Shown here in pieces: positions 45,203-53,278 of a stretch of 64,000 nt of DNA. The notes beneath the pieces were generated by a model that was given only the letters and a program-made list of their open reading frames with translations, had not been told where the DNA came from and made no database searches. Source of the DNA: Sorangium cellulosum (GTDB lineage: Bacteria; Myxococcota_A; Polyangia; Polyangiales; Polyangiaceae); the NCBI RefSeq assembly GCF_002950945.1, contig NZ_CP012673.1, positions 10,926,501 to 10,990,500 on the forward strand, written 5' to 3'. Both the position numbers and the translations under genes were made by a program. Numbering within the stretch: position 1 is the first letter of the stretch; each line of letters begins with the position of its first letter.

Positions 45203-45204
45203 CC

Positions 45205-46944
45205 ATGCGCCAAGCGGAACGCCGAGAAGAGGCTCCCGAAATCACCCCTCAGGTGCTTCACCTGCGCGATCTACTGAAGTGGGTGCGCCAGGGGCGGATA
45301 CGGGTACCGAATTTTCAGCGGGACTTCACCTGGGACCGCCAGCGGATGCTCAATCTGTTCGACTCTATCCGTAAGCAATATCCTATCGGAACTCTGCTTT
45401 TCTGGGAGTCCACCAAGCCGCTCCCGATGTCCGACCGCCTGGGCCCCCTCAGTCTTCCCAGTTCTGCGGGGGGGAAGCTTCTGGTGCTGGACGGACAGCA
45501 ACGCCTGACGACGCTCGCCGGCGTGTTACTGCTCGATGAGCTGGAGCGAAGCCCGGCAGATGACCGCGATCCGGCCAGATGGATTATCCATTACGACGCC
45601 GCGGCTGATGGTTTCGCTTATTTTGATGACGATCCGCCGCTGTCGGCGGTGAGGGTCTCGGAACTAATGGGCACCAAGGGTCTCTACAATGCTGCTCAGA
45701 GCATCATGGGAGCACCGGGGCAAGTCCCTGACACCGAAACCCGCTCCAGATGGATGGAACGCATCGAATCGGTTTCGGCGGCCCTTGCCGCGTACCGAAT
45801 CCCGCTCGTCATCTTCGCAACGGACTCGCTGCGCCTCGCCGTCGAGAGCTTCACGCGTGTCAACCGAAGTGGACAATCGCTGGGACCCGACGAGATGTTC
45901 TCAGCCCTGACCTACAAGGTCGACGACGAGCAGGAAACCTTTCGTCTCGCCAAGCAGATCGACTCCATTCTTGCCGAGATCGTGCGAACCGGCTTCGGGG
46001 AGATGGAGCGTGTCGTCGTGCTGCGTTCCGTGCTTCTCGCCGCCGAACTGGATCCGTTTCGAACGGAGTGGGATCAGCTCGCCGAGGAGACCCGGAGGGA
46101 CGCCACGACGAGGCTCCCTGCTGCCATCAAAGAAGCGCGAGAAGGGCTACTCCGTGCGGTGGAATTCCTACGCGCCGAGGGTATTCGTAACAAGCGCTTG
46201 CTACCGTACAGCATGCAAATCGTCGGACTTGCTGCCTTCTTCGGCCGTCGCGATGGTGCACCGACGGAAAAGCAGAAGGCTCTCCTACGCCGCTGGCTAT
46301 GGGTTAGCGGGTTTACCGAGGGCTTCGGCGGGTTGAACCCGAGCCGCATTCTTCTTCAGCTCAAGGATCTGCGCGAGGTGATCCCGAACCAGGATGCTCC
46401 CGTTACCGTGGAAGGGATCGATCTCGACGCGCCAGCGCACCCTTTCCCCGAGCGCCACGACCACCGTAGCGCACGAGTACGTGCACTGCTTTGTGTGATG
46501 TTGCGTGAGCGCGTGCTGGGCCCCGACGGCGCACCGATCGACCCGGAGAAGATGGCGTCCGACGTGCTTCAGCGCGGCCCACAAGCCCTCGCGCGAGTCT
46601 GCGTCCGGGTACAGAACCGGGGGAAGGCGCCGCTCATGTCCAGTCCGGCTAACCGAGTCTTCGACGTGACGCCTGGCAAACGAGGTCAGGCTAAGACCTG
46701 GTTGCTGGCCATCGATCCTTCGATTCGAAGCACCGTGCTTCAGTCGCACCACGTTTCCGAGGAGGCGTGGAAAGCTCTTGTTGAAGACGATCACCGCGCC
46801 TTCGTGGAGGAGCGGATCAAAACCCTCATGAATCTCGAACGGCGGTTCATGGAAGAAAAAGGCGTGGTGCCACCCAAAGCCGACCGCCCGGCCCCCAGCG
46901 CTATCGATGTCGAAGACGAAGTGCCTCTCAGCGATGACGCGTAA
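45205..46944 (+). CDS. DUF262 protein (candidate defence cassette, gene 3)
   Basis: A 579-residue protein with the DUF262 (GmrS/ParB-like NTPase) core. It has R-I-R-V-P-N-F-Q-R-D-F-T-W (31-43), L-F-D-S-I-R-K-Q-Y-P-I-G-T-L-L-F-W (51-67), V-L-D-G-Q-Q-R-L-T-T-L (94-104) and F-T-R-V-N-R-S-G-Q-S-L (about 213-223). The D-G-Q-Q-R motif is the catalytic signature of this fold. The C-terminal half is helical, with S-H-H-V-S-E-E-A-W and F-V-E-E-R-I near 515-540 and no HNH motif that I can find. In modification-dependent enzymes and phosphorothioate-sensing SspE, DUF262 hydrolyses nucleotides and gates a nuclease. Here the nuclease may be the separate upstream TOPRIM-like protein. The tail is acidic. 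Confidence 0.87.
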   Translation: MRQAERREEAPEITPQVLHLRDLLKWVRQGRIRVPNFQRDFTWDRQRMLNLFDSIRKQYPIGTLLFWESTKPLPMSDRLGPLSLPSSAGGKLLVLDGQQRLTTLAGVLLLDELERSPADDRDPARWIIHYDAAADGFAYFDDDPPLSAVRVSELMGTKGLYNAAQSIMGAPGQVPDTETRSRWMERIESVSAALAAYRIPLVIFATDSLRLAVESFTRVNRSGQSLGPDEMFSALTYKVDDEQETFRLAKQIDSILAEIVRTGFGEMERVVVLRSVLLAAELDPFRTEWDQLAEETRRDATTRLPAAIKEAREGLLRAVEFLRAEGIRNKRLLPYSMQIVGLAAFFGRRDGAPTEKQKALLRRWLWVSGFTEGFGGLNPSRILLQLKDLREVIPNQDAPVTVEGIDLDAPAHPFPERHDHRSARVRALLCVMLRERVLGPDGAPIDPEKMASDVLQRGPQALARVCVRVQNRGKAPLMSSPANRVFDVTPGKRGQAKTWLLAIDPSIRSTVLQSHHVSEEAWKALVEDDHRAFVEERIKTLMNLERRFMEEKGVVPPKADRPAPSAIDVEDEVPLSDDA

Positions 46945-47185
46945 GCCTCATGAAACGGGATGGACAAATTTCTCGCCTCGATGTTCTAGATAGAAGAAGC
47001 ACCAGACCGCAAGGGTACGTCCGAATCAGGCAATCTGGGCCTGACAGGTGGCAACCACGAACAGTGTCCGGAATCAGCCGGGGAGCTGGAGTAGCCTGAA
47101 TCTCCTGAATGTGCGGGGTGCCTGACGTGGAGGGCGACGTCGGTCCCTGGCTGGCCAGCGTGATATGGTGAAGCAAGTTTGCTGC

Positions 47186-47205
47186 GATCTCACCATGATG
47201 AGATC
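47186..47205. terminator. Small hairpin between the DUF262 gene and the Uma2-type gene
   Basis: GATCTCA (47186-47192) pairs with TGAGATC (47199-47205) around CCATGA. It lies near the end of the 288-base low-GC gap between these convergent genes (46945-47232), which otherwise contains nothing I can identify. The stem is too weak to be sure it terminates transcription. Confidence 0.3.
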
Positions 47206-47232
47206 ATAATCTCCGGCACCGCCCATCCAAGG

Positions 47233-48063
47233 TCATGGCCAGCGTCTGTGGCGCTTCAGGTGGTCGCGCAAGGCGCTGAGCTCGGCTTCATCCATGGTGT
47301 CGAGCGCCGCTGCGCGCTCGGGTGAGGTCGCGATGTCGAGCAGCTCGCAGACATCCCGCACCCACGCGCGCAGCCCGGCGACGCGCTCCTCCCTCCGCCC
47401 TTCCTCCCTCACCGCGTCCAGGCCGGAGTACCCTCTGCGCTGGAGCAGATTGCGCAGCGTCGCCTCGTGCGCCGCTTCACGGTCGTACAGCGCTTCGACC
47501 AGGACCGGATTCTGGAGGACGCCGGGCGCCCCCAGCGCCTCGCCGGGGTAGGCCACGCGCGCCGGACGCGGCGGCGACGTCGCCCGATCCGCCGCTCGCA
47601 CGGCGCGGACCGGCGCCTTCCGCGCCGGAGCCCCCGTCGCCTCGTAGACCTCGACCCGCGGCGCGCCGTGCAGGCGCACCACCCAGATCCAGCGCGTGCC
47701 CGCCGCCAGCAGCTCGTCGATCTTGCGCAGCAGCTCGGCCTCGTCCTGGCCCGTGTCCGCGTACTCGACCGCAAGCGGCGGCGCTGCGGCGGCCCACCCC
47801 GGTTCGTCGGGGATGTCGCCCACCGCGATGTCCGGCGCGCGAAGCATCCCGGGCCGGGGGGAGACGCCGATGTCGACGCCGGCGGACTCGACGCCAGGAT
47901 CGGTGTCCAGCACCTCGCCGCCCACCAGGTTGCCCCGACCCCCGCGCCGTCCGGTCGGCAGGTAGTCGACGAGGCGGCCCTCGGACAGCTCGTAAGGGTC
48001 GCCCGGCCGGAGCTGGTCGGCGGTCGCAGGAGAACGAGGCGGCGCGCTCATGGGATGTTTCAT
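47233..48063 (-). CDS. Uma2-family PD-(D/E)xK nuclease-like protein
   Basis: A 276-residue protein (start 48063; an internal ATG at 48051 is possible). The N-terminal domain has the Uma2/DUF820 order: L-S-E-G-R-L-V-D-Y (about 26-34), R-A-P-D-I-A-V-G-D (Asp78), P-L-A-V-E-Y-A-D (Glu100) and L-L-R-K-I-D-E-L-L-A-A-G-T-R-W-I-W-V-V (111-129). This restriction-endonuclease fold is massively multiplied in cyanobacteria and myxobacteria, and its biological role is unsettled. The C-terminal 80 residues are charged and helical. It returns to high GC, unlike the preceding cassette, so it probably is not part of that unit. Confidence 0.8.
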   Translation of the reverse strand: MKHPMSAPPRSPATADQLRPGDPYELSEGRLVDYLPTGRRGGRGNLVGGEVLDTDPGVESAGVDIGVSPRPGMLRAPDIAVGDIPDEPGWAAAAPPLAVEYADTGQDEAELLRKIDELLAAGTRWIWVVRLHGAPRVEVYEATGAPARKAPVRAVRAADRATSPPRPARVAYPGEALGAPGVLQNPVLVEALYDREAAHEATLRNLLQRRGYSGLDAVREEGRREERVAGLRAWVRDVCELLDIATSPERAAALDTMDEAELSALRDHLKRHRRWP

Positions 48064-48260
48064 ACCTTCAACTTCCGGGAAGGTGCCGGCTTCGATCCTG
48101 GTTTGTTACCGAACGTCCCCCCGGGACCGGCGATCACGCCCAATCCCCTCGCGGCGCTGCCGAAAAACACCCTTACGGCGCGCCCACCTCCTGGCGCTGA
48201 CCCGCTGGGGCGCATCATGAAGCGGAGGCTCCCGGCGCGCTGAGCCTCGCTTCATCCTCC

Positions 48261-48282
48261 ATAACGGACACGCATCCGTTAT
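48261..48282. promoter_or_regulatory. Perfect 8-bp inverted repeat upstream of the GST gene
   Basis: ATAACGGA (48261-48268) and TCCGTTAT (48275-48282) are perfect inverted copies separated by six bases, in locally AT-rich sequence within the 394-base region before the glutathione S-transferase gene (48064-48457). The size and spacing suit a dimeric repressor or activator. AAAGGA at 48443-48448 is the ribosome-binding site of the GST gene. Nothing else is recognised in the gap. Confidence 0.4.
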
Positions 48283-48457
48283 AGTAGACATGCCCCGCCG
48301 CCCGTGGTAGTGGACGCCCGATCTCGAACACATCGCGCGGCGTCAAGGTGAACCAGGAGCAGCCGCTTTCCTGCGGCGCTGGTCGCCGTCTTCTGCGGTC
48401 GCATCGCTGCCGCGCGCCCCGGAACCTTAAAGCATTTCTTCACGTGAAAGGACCACC

Positions 48458-49066
48458 ATGAAGCTCTACTACACCCCCGGCGCCTGCTCCCTCTCGCCTC
48501 ACATCGCGCTGCGCGAGTCTGGCCTCTCCTTCGAGCTGGAGCAGGTGGATCTCAAGGCGAAGAAGCTCAAGGACGGCGGCGACTACCTCGCCGTCAATCC
48601 GAAGGGGTATGTCCCTGCCCTCGCGCTCGACAGCGGCGAGGTGCTCACCGAGGGGGCGATCATCGTGCAGTACATCGCGGACAAGGTCCCTGCTTCCAAG
48701 CTCGCGCCCGCGGCAGGGACGACGGAGCGGCTGCGGCTCCAGGAGTGGCTGCACTTCATCGCCACCGAGCTGCACAAGGGGTTCGGGCCCATCAACCACC
48801 CGAAGTCGAGCGACGAGCTGAAGCAGGCGTTCCGGGAGCGGCTCGAGGCGCGCTTCGCGATCCTCTCGAAGGGCCTCGAAGGGAAGAGCTTCCTCCTCGG
48901 CGACACCTTCACCGTGGCCGACGGGTATGCGTTCTACACGCTCCGCAACCTCCGCCGCCTCGACGAGCAGGCGCTCGATCGTTCGCCCGCGCTCAAGGGC
49001 TACTTCGAGCGCGTCGGCGCGCGCCCGGCGGTGAAGGCGGCGCTCGCCGCCGAGGGGCTCTCGTAG
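48458..49066 (+). CDS. gstA: Glutathione S-transferase, bacterial beta class
   Basis: A complete 202-residue GST. The N-terminal thioredoxin-like domain starts M-K-L-Y-Y-T-P-G-A-C-S-L-S-P-H with the beta-class catalytic Cys10. It continues to V-P-A-L with the cis-Pro and to the glutathione-binding E-G-A-I-I-V-Q-Y-I-A. The C-terminal helical domain has the folding motif F-L-L-G-D-T-F-T-V-A-D-G-Y near 145-157. It conjugates or reduces electrophiles with glutathione in the cytoplasm. It is preceded by an AAAGGA site and, 180 bases upstream, by a palindrome that may be its operator. The stop codon lies in a 17-bp tandem duplication. Confidence 0.95.
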   Translation: MKLYYTPGACSLSPHIALRESGLSFELEQVDLKAKKLKDGGDYLAVNPKGYVPALALDSGEVLTEGAIIVQYIADKVPASKLAPAAGTTERLRLQEWLHFIATELHKGFGPINHPKSSDELKQAFRERLEARFAILSKGLEGKSFLLGDTFTVADGYAFYTLRNLRRLDEQALDRSPALKGYFERVGARPAVKAALAAEGLS

Positions 49067-49087
49067 CCGAAGGGCTCTCGTAGCCGA
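49055..49087. repeat. 17-bp tandem duplication containing the gstA stop codon
   Basis: The 16 bases GGGCTCTCGTAGCCGA occur at 49055-49070 and again at 49072-49087. The first copy contains the gstA stop codon (TAG 49064-49066), so the second lies in the untranslated region. It looks like a recent slippage event with no effect on the protein. Confidence 0.6.
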
Positions 49088-49228
49088 GGGTCCCTCTAAC
49101 CTCCTCCGCGGGCTCCGCGCGCGCCCACGGCGCCTCTTTCCGCGGCCGCGGCGGCCTATACTCGGGCCCCGGCCGGCCCGCTCCTCCTCGCACCAAGCCG
49201 GCGCCCCTCACCCGACGCGGAGCGCTGC

Positions 49229-49984
49229 ATGCGGCAATCTTCTGGACCGACCGACCCCCCGGGCCTCCCAGCCCCCCCGGGCAGCGACCACCTCGCCGGC
49301 GAGGCGGCGCGCCCGCGGCGCACCTGGCTGGGCTGGGCCGGCTTCTCCGGCCTGCTCCTGTCGGCGATCCTCGTGCCGTTCTTCCTGTTCGCGGACTCCA
49401 TCGAGGCGGCGGCCCGCCGGCTCCTCGCGTCGCCGCCCTCGGGCACCGCGACGGCGCTCGTGCTCGGCGGGCTGCTCGCGGGCGACATCGTGCTGCCGGT
49501 GCCTTCCAGCCTGGTGAACACGGCGGCGGGCGCGCTGCTCGGGTTCTGGCGGGGGACGGGCGTCACCTGGGCGGGCATGATGGTGAGCGCGGGGCTCGGT
49601 TACCTGCTCGGCGCACGCGCGGGCGCTCCGGCGTTGCAGCGGATGGTGGGCGCGGCGGAGCTCGAGCGCCTCGCGCGGTCCGCCGAGCGGCACGGTCCCT
49701 GGTTCCTGCTCCTCTTCCGCGGCGTGCCGGTGCTGGCGGAGGCGTCCGTCGTCGTCGCGGGCGCGGGCCGCATGCCCCGGCGCGTGTTCTTCACCGTGAC
49801 GGCGCTGGCCAACCTGGGCATCGCCGCGACGTACGCGGCGGTGGGGGCTTCCGCCGCGCGGCTCACGTCGTCCCTGCTGCTGTTCGCGGGGATCGTGCTC
49901 CTCCCGGGGATCGCGCTGCTGCTCGTCCGCCTGCCGGCGGCGCTGCGGCGCAGGGCGCAGGGCTCGACCCGGGAGAGCTCATGA
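49229..49984 (+). CDS. VTT-domain (TVP38/DedA-like) membrane protein
   Basis: A 251-residue membrane protein. A Pro/Gly-rich cytoplasmic leader (1-32) precedes a first helix (about 36-55). Then comes the VTT core: D-I-V-L-P-V-P-S-S-L-V-N-T-A-A-G-A-L-L-G-F, a re-entrant segment, R-H-G-P-W-F-L-L-L-F-R-G-V-P-V-L-A-E-A, and two C-terminal helices with an Arg-rich end. Proteins of this superfamily scramble lipids or maintain membrane potential. The G-x-R-x3-P-x2-E element seen in DedA proteins appears here as L-F-R-G-V-P-V-L-A-E-A. It stands alone, 163 bases after the GST gene. Confidence 0.8.
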   Translation: MRQSSGPTDPPGLPAPPGSDHLAGEAARPRRTWLGWAGFSGLLLSAILVPFFLFADSIEAAARRLLASPPSGTATALVLGGLLAGDIVLPVPSSLVNTAAGALLGFWRGTGVTWAGMMVSAGLGYLLGARAGAPALQRMVGAAELERLARSAERHGPWFLLLFRGVPVLAEASVVVAGAGRMPRRVFFTVTALANLGIAATYAAVGASAARLTSSLLLFAGIVLLPGIALLLVRLPAALRRRAQGSTRESS

Positions 49985-50113
49985 CACAACCCGGGAGAGC
50001 GCATCGCTCAACTTGAGAAAGCTGAGAGAGCGTATCACTCCGTATCCTTTCAATACCTCAACTCGAGAGAGCACGGAGCCACCGGACGCGAGCGCCACGA
50101 GGCGCGCGGGCGC

Positions 50114-50608
50114 TCACCTCGGTTCCATCCAGGCGGTGACCTCGAAGCCTGCGCCGGTCACGAGCCGGACCGCGTGGAGCTCGTCGAACCCCTCGGCGAA
50201 GGAGGGCACCTCGAAGCGCTTGGCGGTCGCGAAGATGGCCACGTCCGGCACACACGCCGCGCCCTGCCGGGCTCGGTTGCGCTCGAGGCACTCGTCCACC
50301 GGAGCGTCGAAGCAATACCCGATGAGCAGCGCGCCGTGGACGCGGCCGAGCGCGACGAGCGGAGCCCGGACGAGCGCGGTGGGGTTCGTGTTGTCCACGA
50401 CGACCGAGCGGCCGGCCGCGAGCGCCTCTGCGACGAGCCGCTCCTGGCGCGCATCCTTGTTCTTCGCGCGCCTCGAGAAGTGGTCCTTGCTGACGTGAAC
50501 GTGGGTATCGAGCAATCGCGCGCGAGCGAAGCTGGTCTTGCCGGCGCCTTGCAGGCCCATGAGCACGACGAGCGCCGGCCCCGGGCGAGGCGTCTCTTGC
50601 GGAAGCAT
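50114..50608 (-). CDS. P-loop kinase of the polynucleotide-kinase/zeta-toxin type
   Basis: Start at ATG 50608, which places Walker A G-L-Q-G-A-G-K-T-S at residues 18-26 of a 164-residue protein. Other marks are V-S-K-D-H-F-S-R-R (Asp of the kinase active site), V-V-V-D-N-T-N-P-T-A (about 71-80, the D-N-T-N signature of the AAA_33/Pnk group) and R-N-R-A-R-Q-G (lid). Relatives phosphorylate 5' ends of nucleic acids or small molecules. It has neither the phosphatase domain of T4 Pnkp nor an adjacent antitoxin, so it is not a proven toxin. It might serve RNA repair in this accessory region. Confidence 0.8.
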   Translation of the reverse strand: MLPQETPRPGPALVVLMGLQGAGKTSFARARLLDTHVHVSKDHFSRRAKNKDARQERLVAEALAAGRSVVVDNTNPTALVRAPLVALGRVHGALLIGYCFDAPVDECLERNRARQGAACVPDVAIFATAKRFEVPSFAEGFDELHAVRLVTGAGFEVTAWMEPR

Positions 50609-51101
50609 GGTGGCCCTGGCGAACGGCAAGGTTTCACCGGATCGACCGCGGCGCAAGGGCGCGAGGGGTCTGGGCCCGACGGACACCGTTGGCGGAGGGA
50701 CCGGCCCCATCGGGCGCGGCTCACGAAGGGCCCCATCTGCTACACTCCGCGGCGATCGACCAGGGGAGTCTTGAAGAAGGTCGCCTGCGCGGCGAGCCGC
50801 TCGCCGGCTGCTTTCGTCTGCCACTCTTGAAGACGAGCAAGACCGTAGCCTCTCTGGCTCCCTCCGGGAATAAGGCGGCGGAACCTCCCGGAACGACGCA
50901 GCAGGGTCCCTGATCGAGCGAGCTCTTCCACGATAGGCGTGTGCGCCATTACGCTGACTCGCTGCGGCAAGGTCCCCGCTCATCTCACACCTCTCCCGGA
51001 CTGCCAGCATGGACGTCACGCCGCCCGAGGACGCGTGGACTCCGTGCGCGCCGGGCACAAGCCACCTCGACGCGCCCGGGGCGCCCGTCTAGGCTCGTGG
51101 A
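50609..51101. other. Divergent gap with one doubtful small ORF
   Basis: 493 bases between the P-loop kinase gene (minus) and the GIDE-like gene (plus). A minus-strand frame at 50740-50949 encodes 69 residues (M-A-H-T-P-I-V-E-E-L-A and R-L-Q-E-W-Q-T-K-A-A-G) with a more protein-like composition than its surroundings. It has no ribosome-binding site and no family I recognise. It may be a fragment. Confidence 0.3.
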
Positions 51102-51935
51102 ATGGGTTTCATCGCGAGTCTTCTCATCGTGTACGGGGTCGCGGGGGTGGCGCTGGGCGGCGCGGTCGCGGTCGCGATCGGGCTCTGTCTCCACCACCGG
51201 CGGCGCTCGCGGGTCGCCGCGTATGCACGGAGCCCTTCGGCCTCGCCGGCGGCCATGCGCGAGGGGTTCGCCCTGCTCCGCGGCGAGGTGGCCGCGGACG
51301 ACGCCGCCCCGGATGACGCGGTGATCGCCGTCGAGATCCCGTACTGCGGCGAGGCGAGCCCGGGCGCCGCGCTGGGCCCCTGGCAGACGCGGGCGCGCGC
51401 GTTCTCCCTCCGGCTCGCGTCGGGCGCCGCCGTGCGCGTCGTGCCGGCGAGCGGCAAGCTCTCCCTCGACACGACCTTCGTCCCGACGAGCCGCGGCGGC
51501 ATGCCCGTTTACGTGTCCGAGGTCCGCCCGGGCGACGCGATCTACATCGCCGGCGCCGTGCGCCGCGAGCTCGACCCGAGCGCCGCCGGGAAGGGATACC
51601 GCGACGCCGCGCAGGCCTGGGTGCTCCGCGCGCCCGCGCAAGGCAACCTCTGCGTCTCCTCCGAGACGGTCATCGCCCACCACGCCCGGCGCGCGCGCTT
51701 CCACCGCGCGTGGGCGCTCGCGCTCGGCGGCGCGCTCGCGGCGCTGCACCTCGTCCTGTTCCGCCCGTTCCACGCGAGCGTCTTCGGCGCCCTCGGCCCG
51801 GCCGGCGACATCGGCGTCGGCCCGGCGGCGCTCGCGCTCTTCCTCGTCGGCGCCGCGGCGCTCGCCTACCGCACCCTGGCCGAGCAGACCTCCCCCTGGA
51901 CCGAGCTCCGCGTGGAGCGCCCCAGGACAGCCTAG
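51102..51935 (+). CDS. Membrane protein with GIDE-like middle domain
   Basis: A 277-residue protein with one N-terminal membrane helix (about 3-28), then H-H-R-R-R-S, a soluble beta-rich domain (about 50-205), and two C-terminal helices (about 207-228 and 240-258). The middle part, with an exposed-loop pattern F-S-L-R-L-A-S-G-A-A-V-R-V-V-P and Y-V-S-E-V-R-P-G-D-A-I-Y-I-A-G, resembles the GIDE domain that sits between two membrane segments in MUL1-like and bacterial proteins. The bacterial role is unknown. It precedes the PAS-PAS-STAS gene by 32 bases on the same strand and may be co-transcribed. Confidence 0.62.
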   Translation: MGFIASLLIVYGVAGVALGGAVAVAIGLCLHHRRRSRVAAYARSPSASPAAMREGFALLRGEVAADDAAPDDAVIAVEIPYCGEASPGAALGPWQTRARAFSLRLASGAAVRVVPASGKLSLDTTFVPTSRGGMPVYVSEVRPGDAIYIAGAVRRELDPSAAGKGYRDAAQAWVLRAPAQGNLCVSSETVIAHHARRARFHRAWALALGGALAALHLVLFRPFHASVFGALGPAGDIGVGPAALALFLVGAAALAYRTLAEQTSPWTELRVERPRTA

Positions 51936-51967
51936 AGCGCCGCGACGAACACGCCGAGCGAGGAACG

Positions 51968-53278
51968 ATGAACGCGCCGCACATCGATGAGTCCCTCAGG
52001 GCAGAGAACGCGCGCTTGCGAGCCCGGGTCGCGGAGCTCGAGCGCAGGCTCGGGCTCGGCGAAGCCGCGCCGCCGCGCGAGGCGCAGGCCGCCGCGGGCG
52101 AGCGCCCCGTCCCGTTCGAGGCCGTCTTCGACCTGATGCCGATGCCCATCTTCGTCCACCGCACCGACGGGACGGTGGTCGCGATCAACGCGATCTGCGG
52201 TACGTGGTTCAAGGCCAGGCGGGAGAACGTGGTGGGCGTGCAGAACGTCCTCAGGCACCCCGAAGCCGAGAGGACGGGGATCGCCGAGGCGTTCCGGCGC
52301 GCAGCCGCCGGCGAGGTGGCCACGGTCCCCGCGACCCCCTATGTCATCGACCACGCGACAGGCCGCCGGCTCTGGATCGAGGTCACCTACCTGCCGCTCC
52401 GGGACGAGGCCGGGGTCAGCTTCGTGGTGGCGGTGACCCGCGACGTGACGGCGTACAAGGAGGCCGAGGCGCAGCAGCGCCGGAGCGCCGCGCTGCTGGA
52501 GAGCATCATCGAGAACGCGCCGCTCCTGATCTACGCGGTGGACACCGAGGGCCGCTACACCGTCGCGAACCGCCGGGTCGAGGAGGGGATCGGCAGGCCC
52601 CGGAGCGACCTCCTCGGCCGGGACGGGCGCGGCTTCGTGCCCGACGAGGCCCTCGCGCGGTTCACCGCGCAGAACCGCGCGGCCGAGGCCTCCAGCGAGC
52701 CGATCGTGCTGGAGGACCAGCTCGAGGGGCCCAACGGCACGCGCGTGTACATCACCACGAAGTTCGCCCTCCGCGACGACGAGGGCAAGGTCACGGGCGT
52801 CTGCGGCATCTCGGCGGACATCACCGAGCGCGTGCGGGCCGAGGAGGAGAACCTCCGGCTGCAGGAGCAGATGTTCCGCGTCCGCGAGGAGACGCTCCGG
52901 TCGATCTCCACGCCGCTCCTGCCGATCGCCGCCGGCGTGCTCGTGGTGCCGCTCGTCGGCAAGATGACGCGCGAGCGGGCCGATCTGGTGATCGAGGCGC
53001 TGCTCCACGGGATTTCAGACCAGCAGGCCAGGATCGCCATCCTCGACGTCACCGGGATGCCCGAGGCCGGGGCGGAGGTGACCGACGCGCTGATCCGGGC
53101 CGCCAGGAGCGTGAGGCTGCTCGGGGCCGAGATCGTGATCACCGGGGTCAGGCCGAGCGTGGCCCAGGCGCTCGTCCAGCTCGAGGCCGATCTCGGCGGC
53201 ATCGTCACCCGGGGGACGCTGGAGCGGGGGGTCGCCTACGCGCTCTCGACGCGCAGCGGCCCGGGCGCGGCGCGTTAG
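51968..53278 (+). CDS. PAS-PAS-STAS stressosome-type regulator (RsbR-like)
   Basis: Start at ATG 51968 with GAGGAA upstream; 436 residues. An N-terminal coiled coil (about 8-30) precedes PAS 1 (about 45-160, ending R-D-V-T-A-Y-K-E-A-E) and PAS 2 (about 170-290, ending D-I-T-E-R-V-R-A-E). A linker helix then leads to a C-terminal STAS domain beginning V-L-V-V-P-L-V-G-K-M. The STAS strand A-I-L-D-V-T-G-M-P-E-A-G-A corresponds to the RsbR segment ending V-D-T, whose Thr is phosphorylated by RsbT. Here that position (about residue 369) is Ala, while the later I-V-T-R-G-T-L keeps its Thr. It should transduce a cytoplasmic signal by partner binding. No RsbS or RsbT gene is adjacent. Confidence 0.9.
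   Translation: MNAPHIDESLRAENARLRARVAELERRLGLGEAAPPREAQAAAGERPVPFEAVFDLMPMPIFVHRTDGTVVAINAICGTWFKARRENVVGVQNVLRHPEAERTGIAEAFRRAAAGEVATVPATPYVIDHATGRRLWIEVTYLPLRDEAGVSFVVAVTRDVTAYKEAEAQQRRSAALLESIIENAPLLIYAVDTEGRYTVANRRVEEGIGRPRSDLLGRDGRGFVPDEALARFTAQNRAAEASSEPIVLEDQLEGPNGTRVYITTKFALRDDEGKVTGVCGISADITERVRAEEENLRLQEQMFRVREETLRSISTPLLPIAAGVLVVPLVGKMTRERADLVIEALLHGISDQQARIAILDVTGMPEAGAEVTDALIRAARSVRLLGAEIVITGVRPSVAQALVQLEADLGGIVTRGTLERGVAYALSTRSGPGAAR

Noticed and set aside
47233-48063. Uma2-type gene as a fourth member of the defence-like cassette
   Set aside because: It is convergent with the cassette, separated by 288 bases, and has the high GC of the host genes.
50114-50608. Zeta-type toxin of a toxin-antitoxin pair
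   Set aside because: The P-loop and D-N-T-N motifs fit, but no small antitoxin gene is adjacent and the domain is equally close to polynucleotide kinases.
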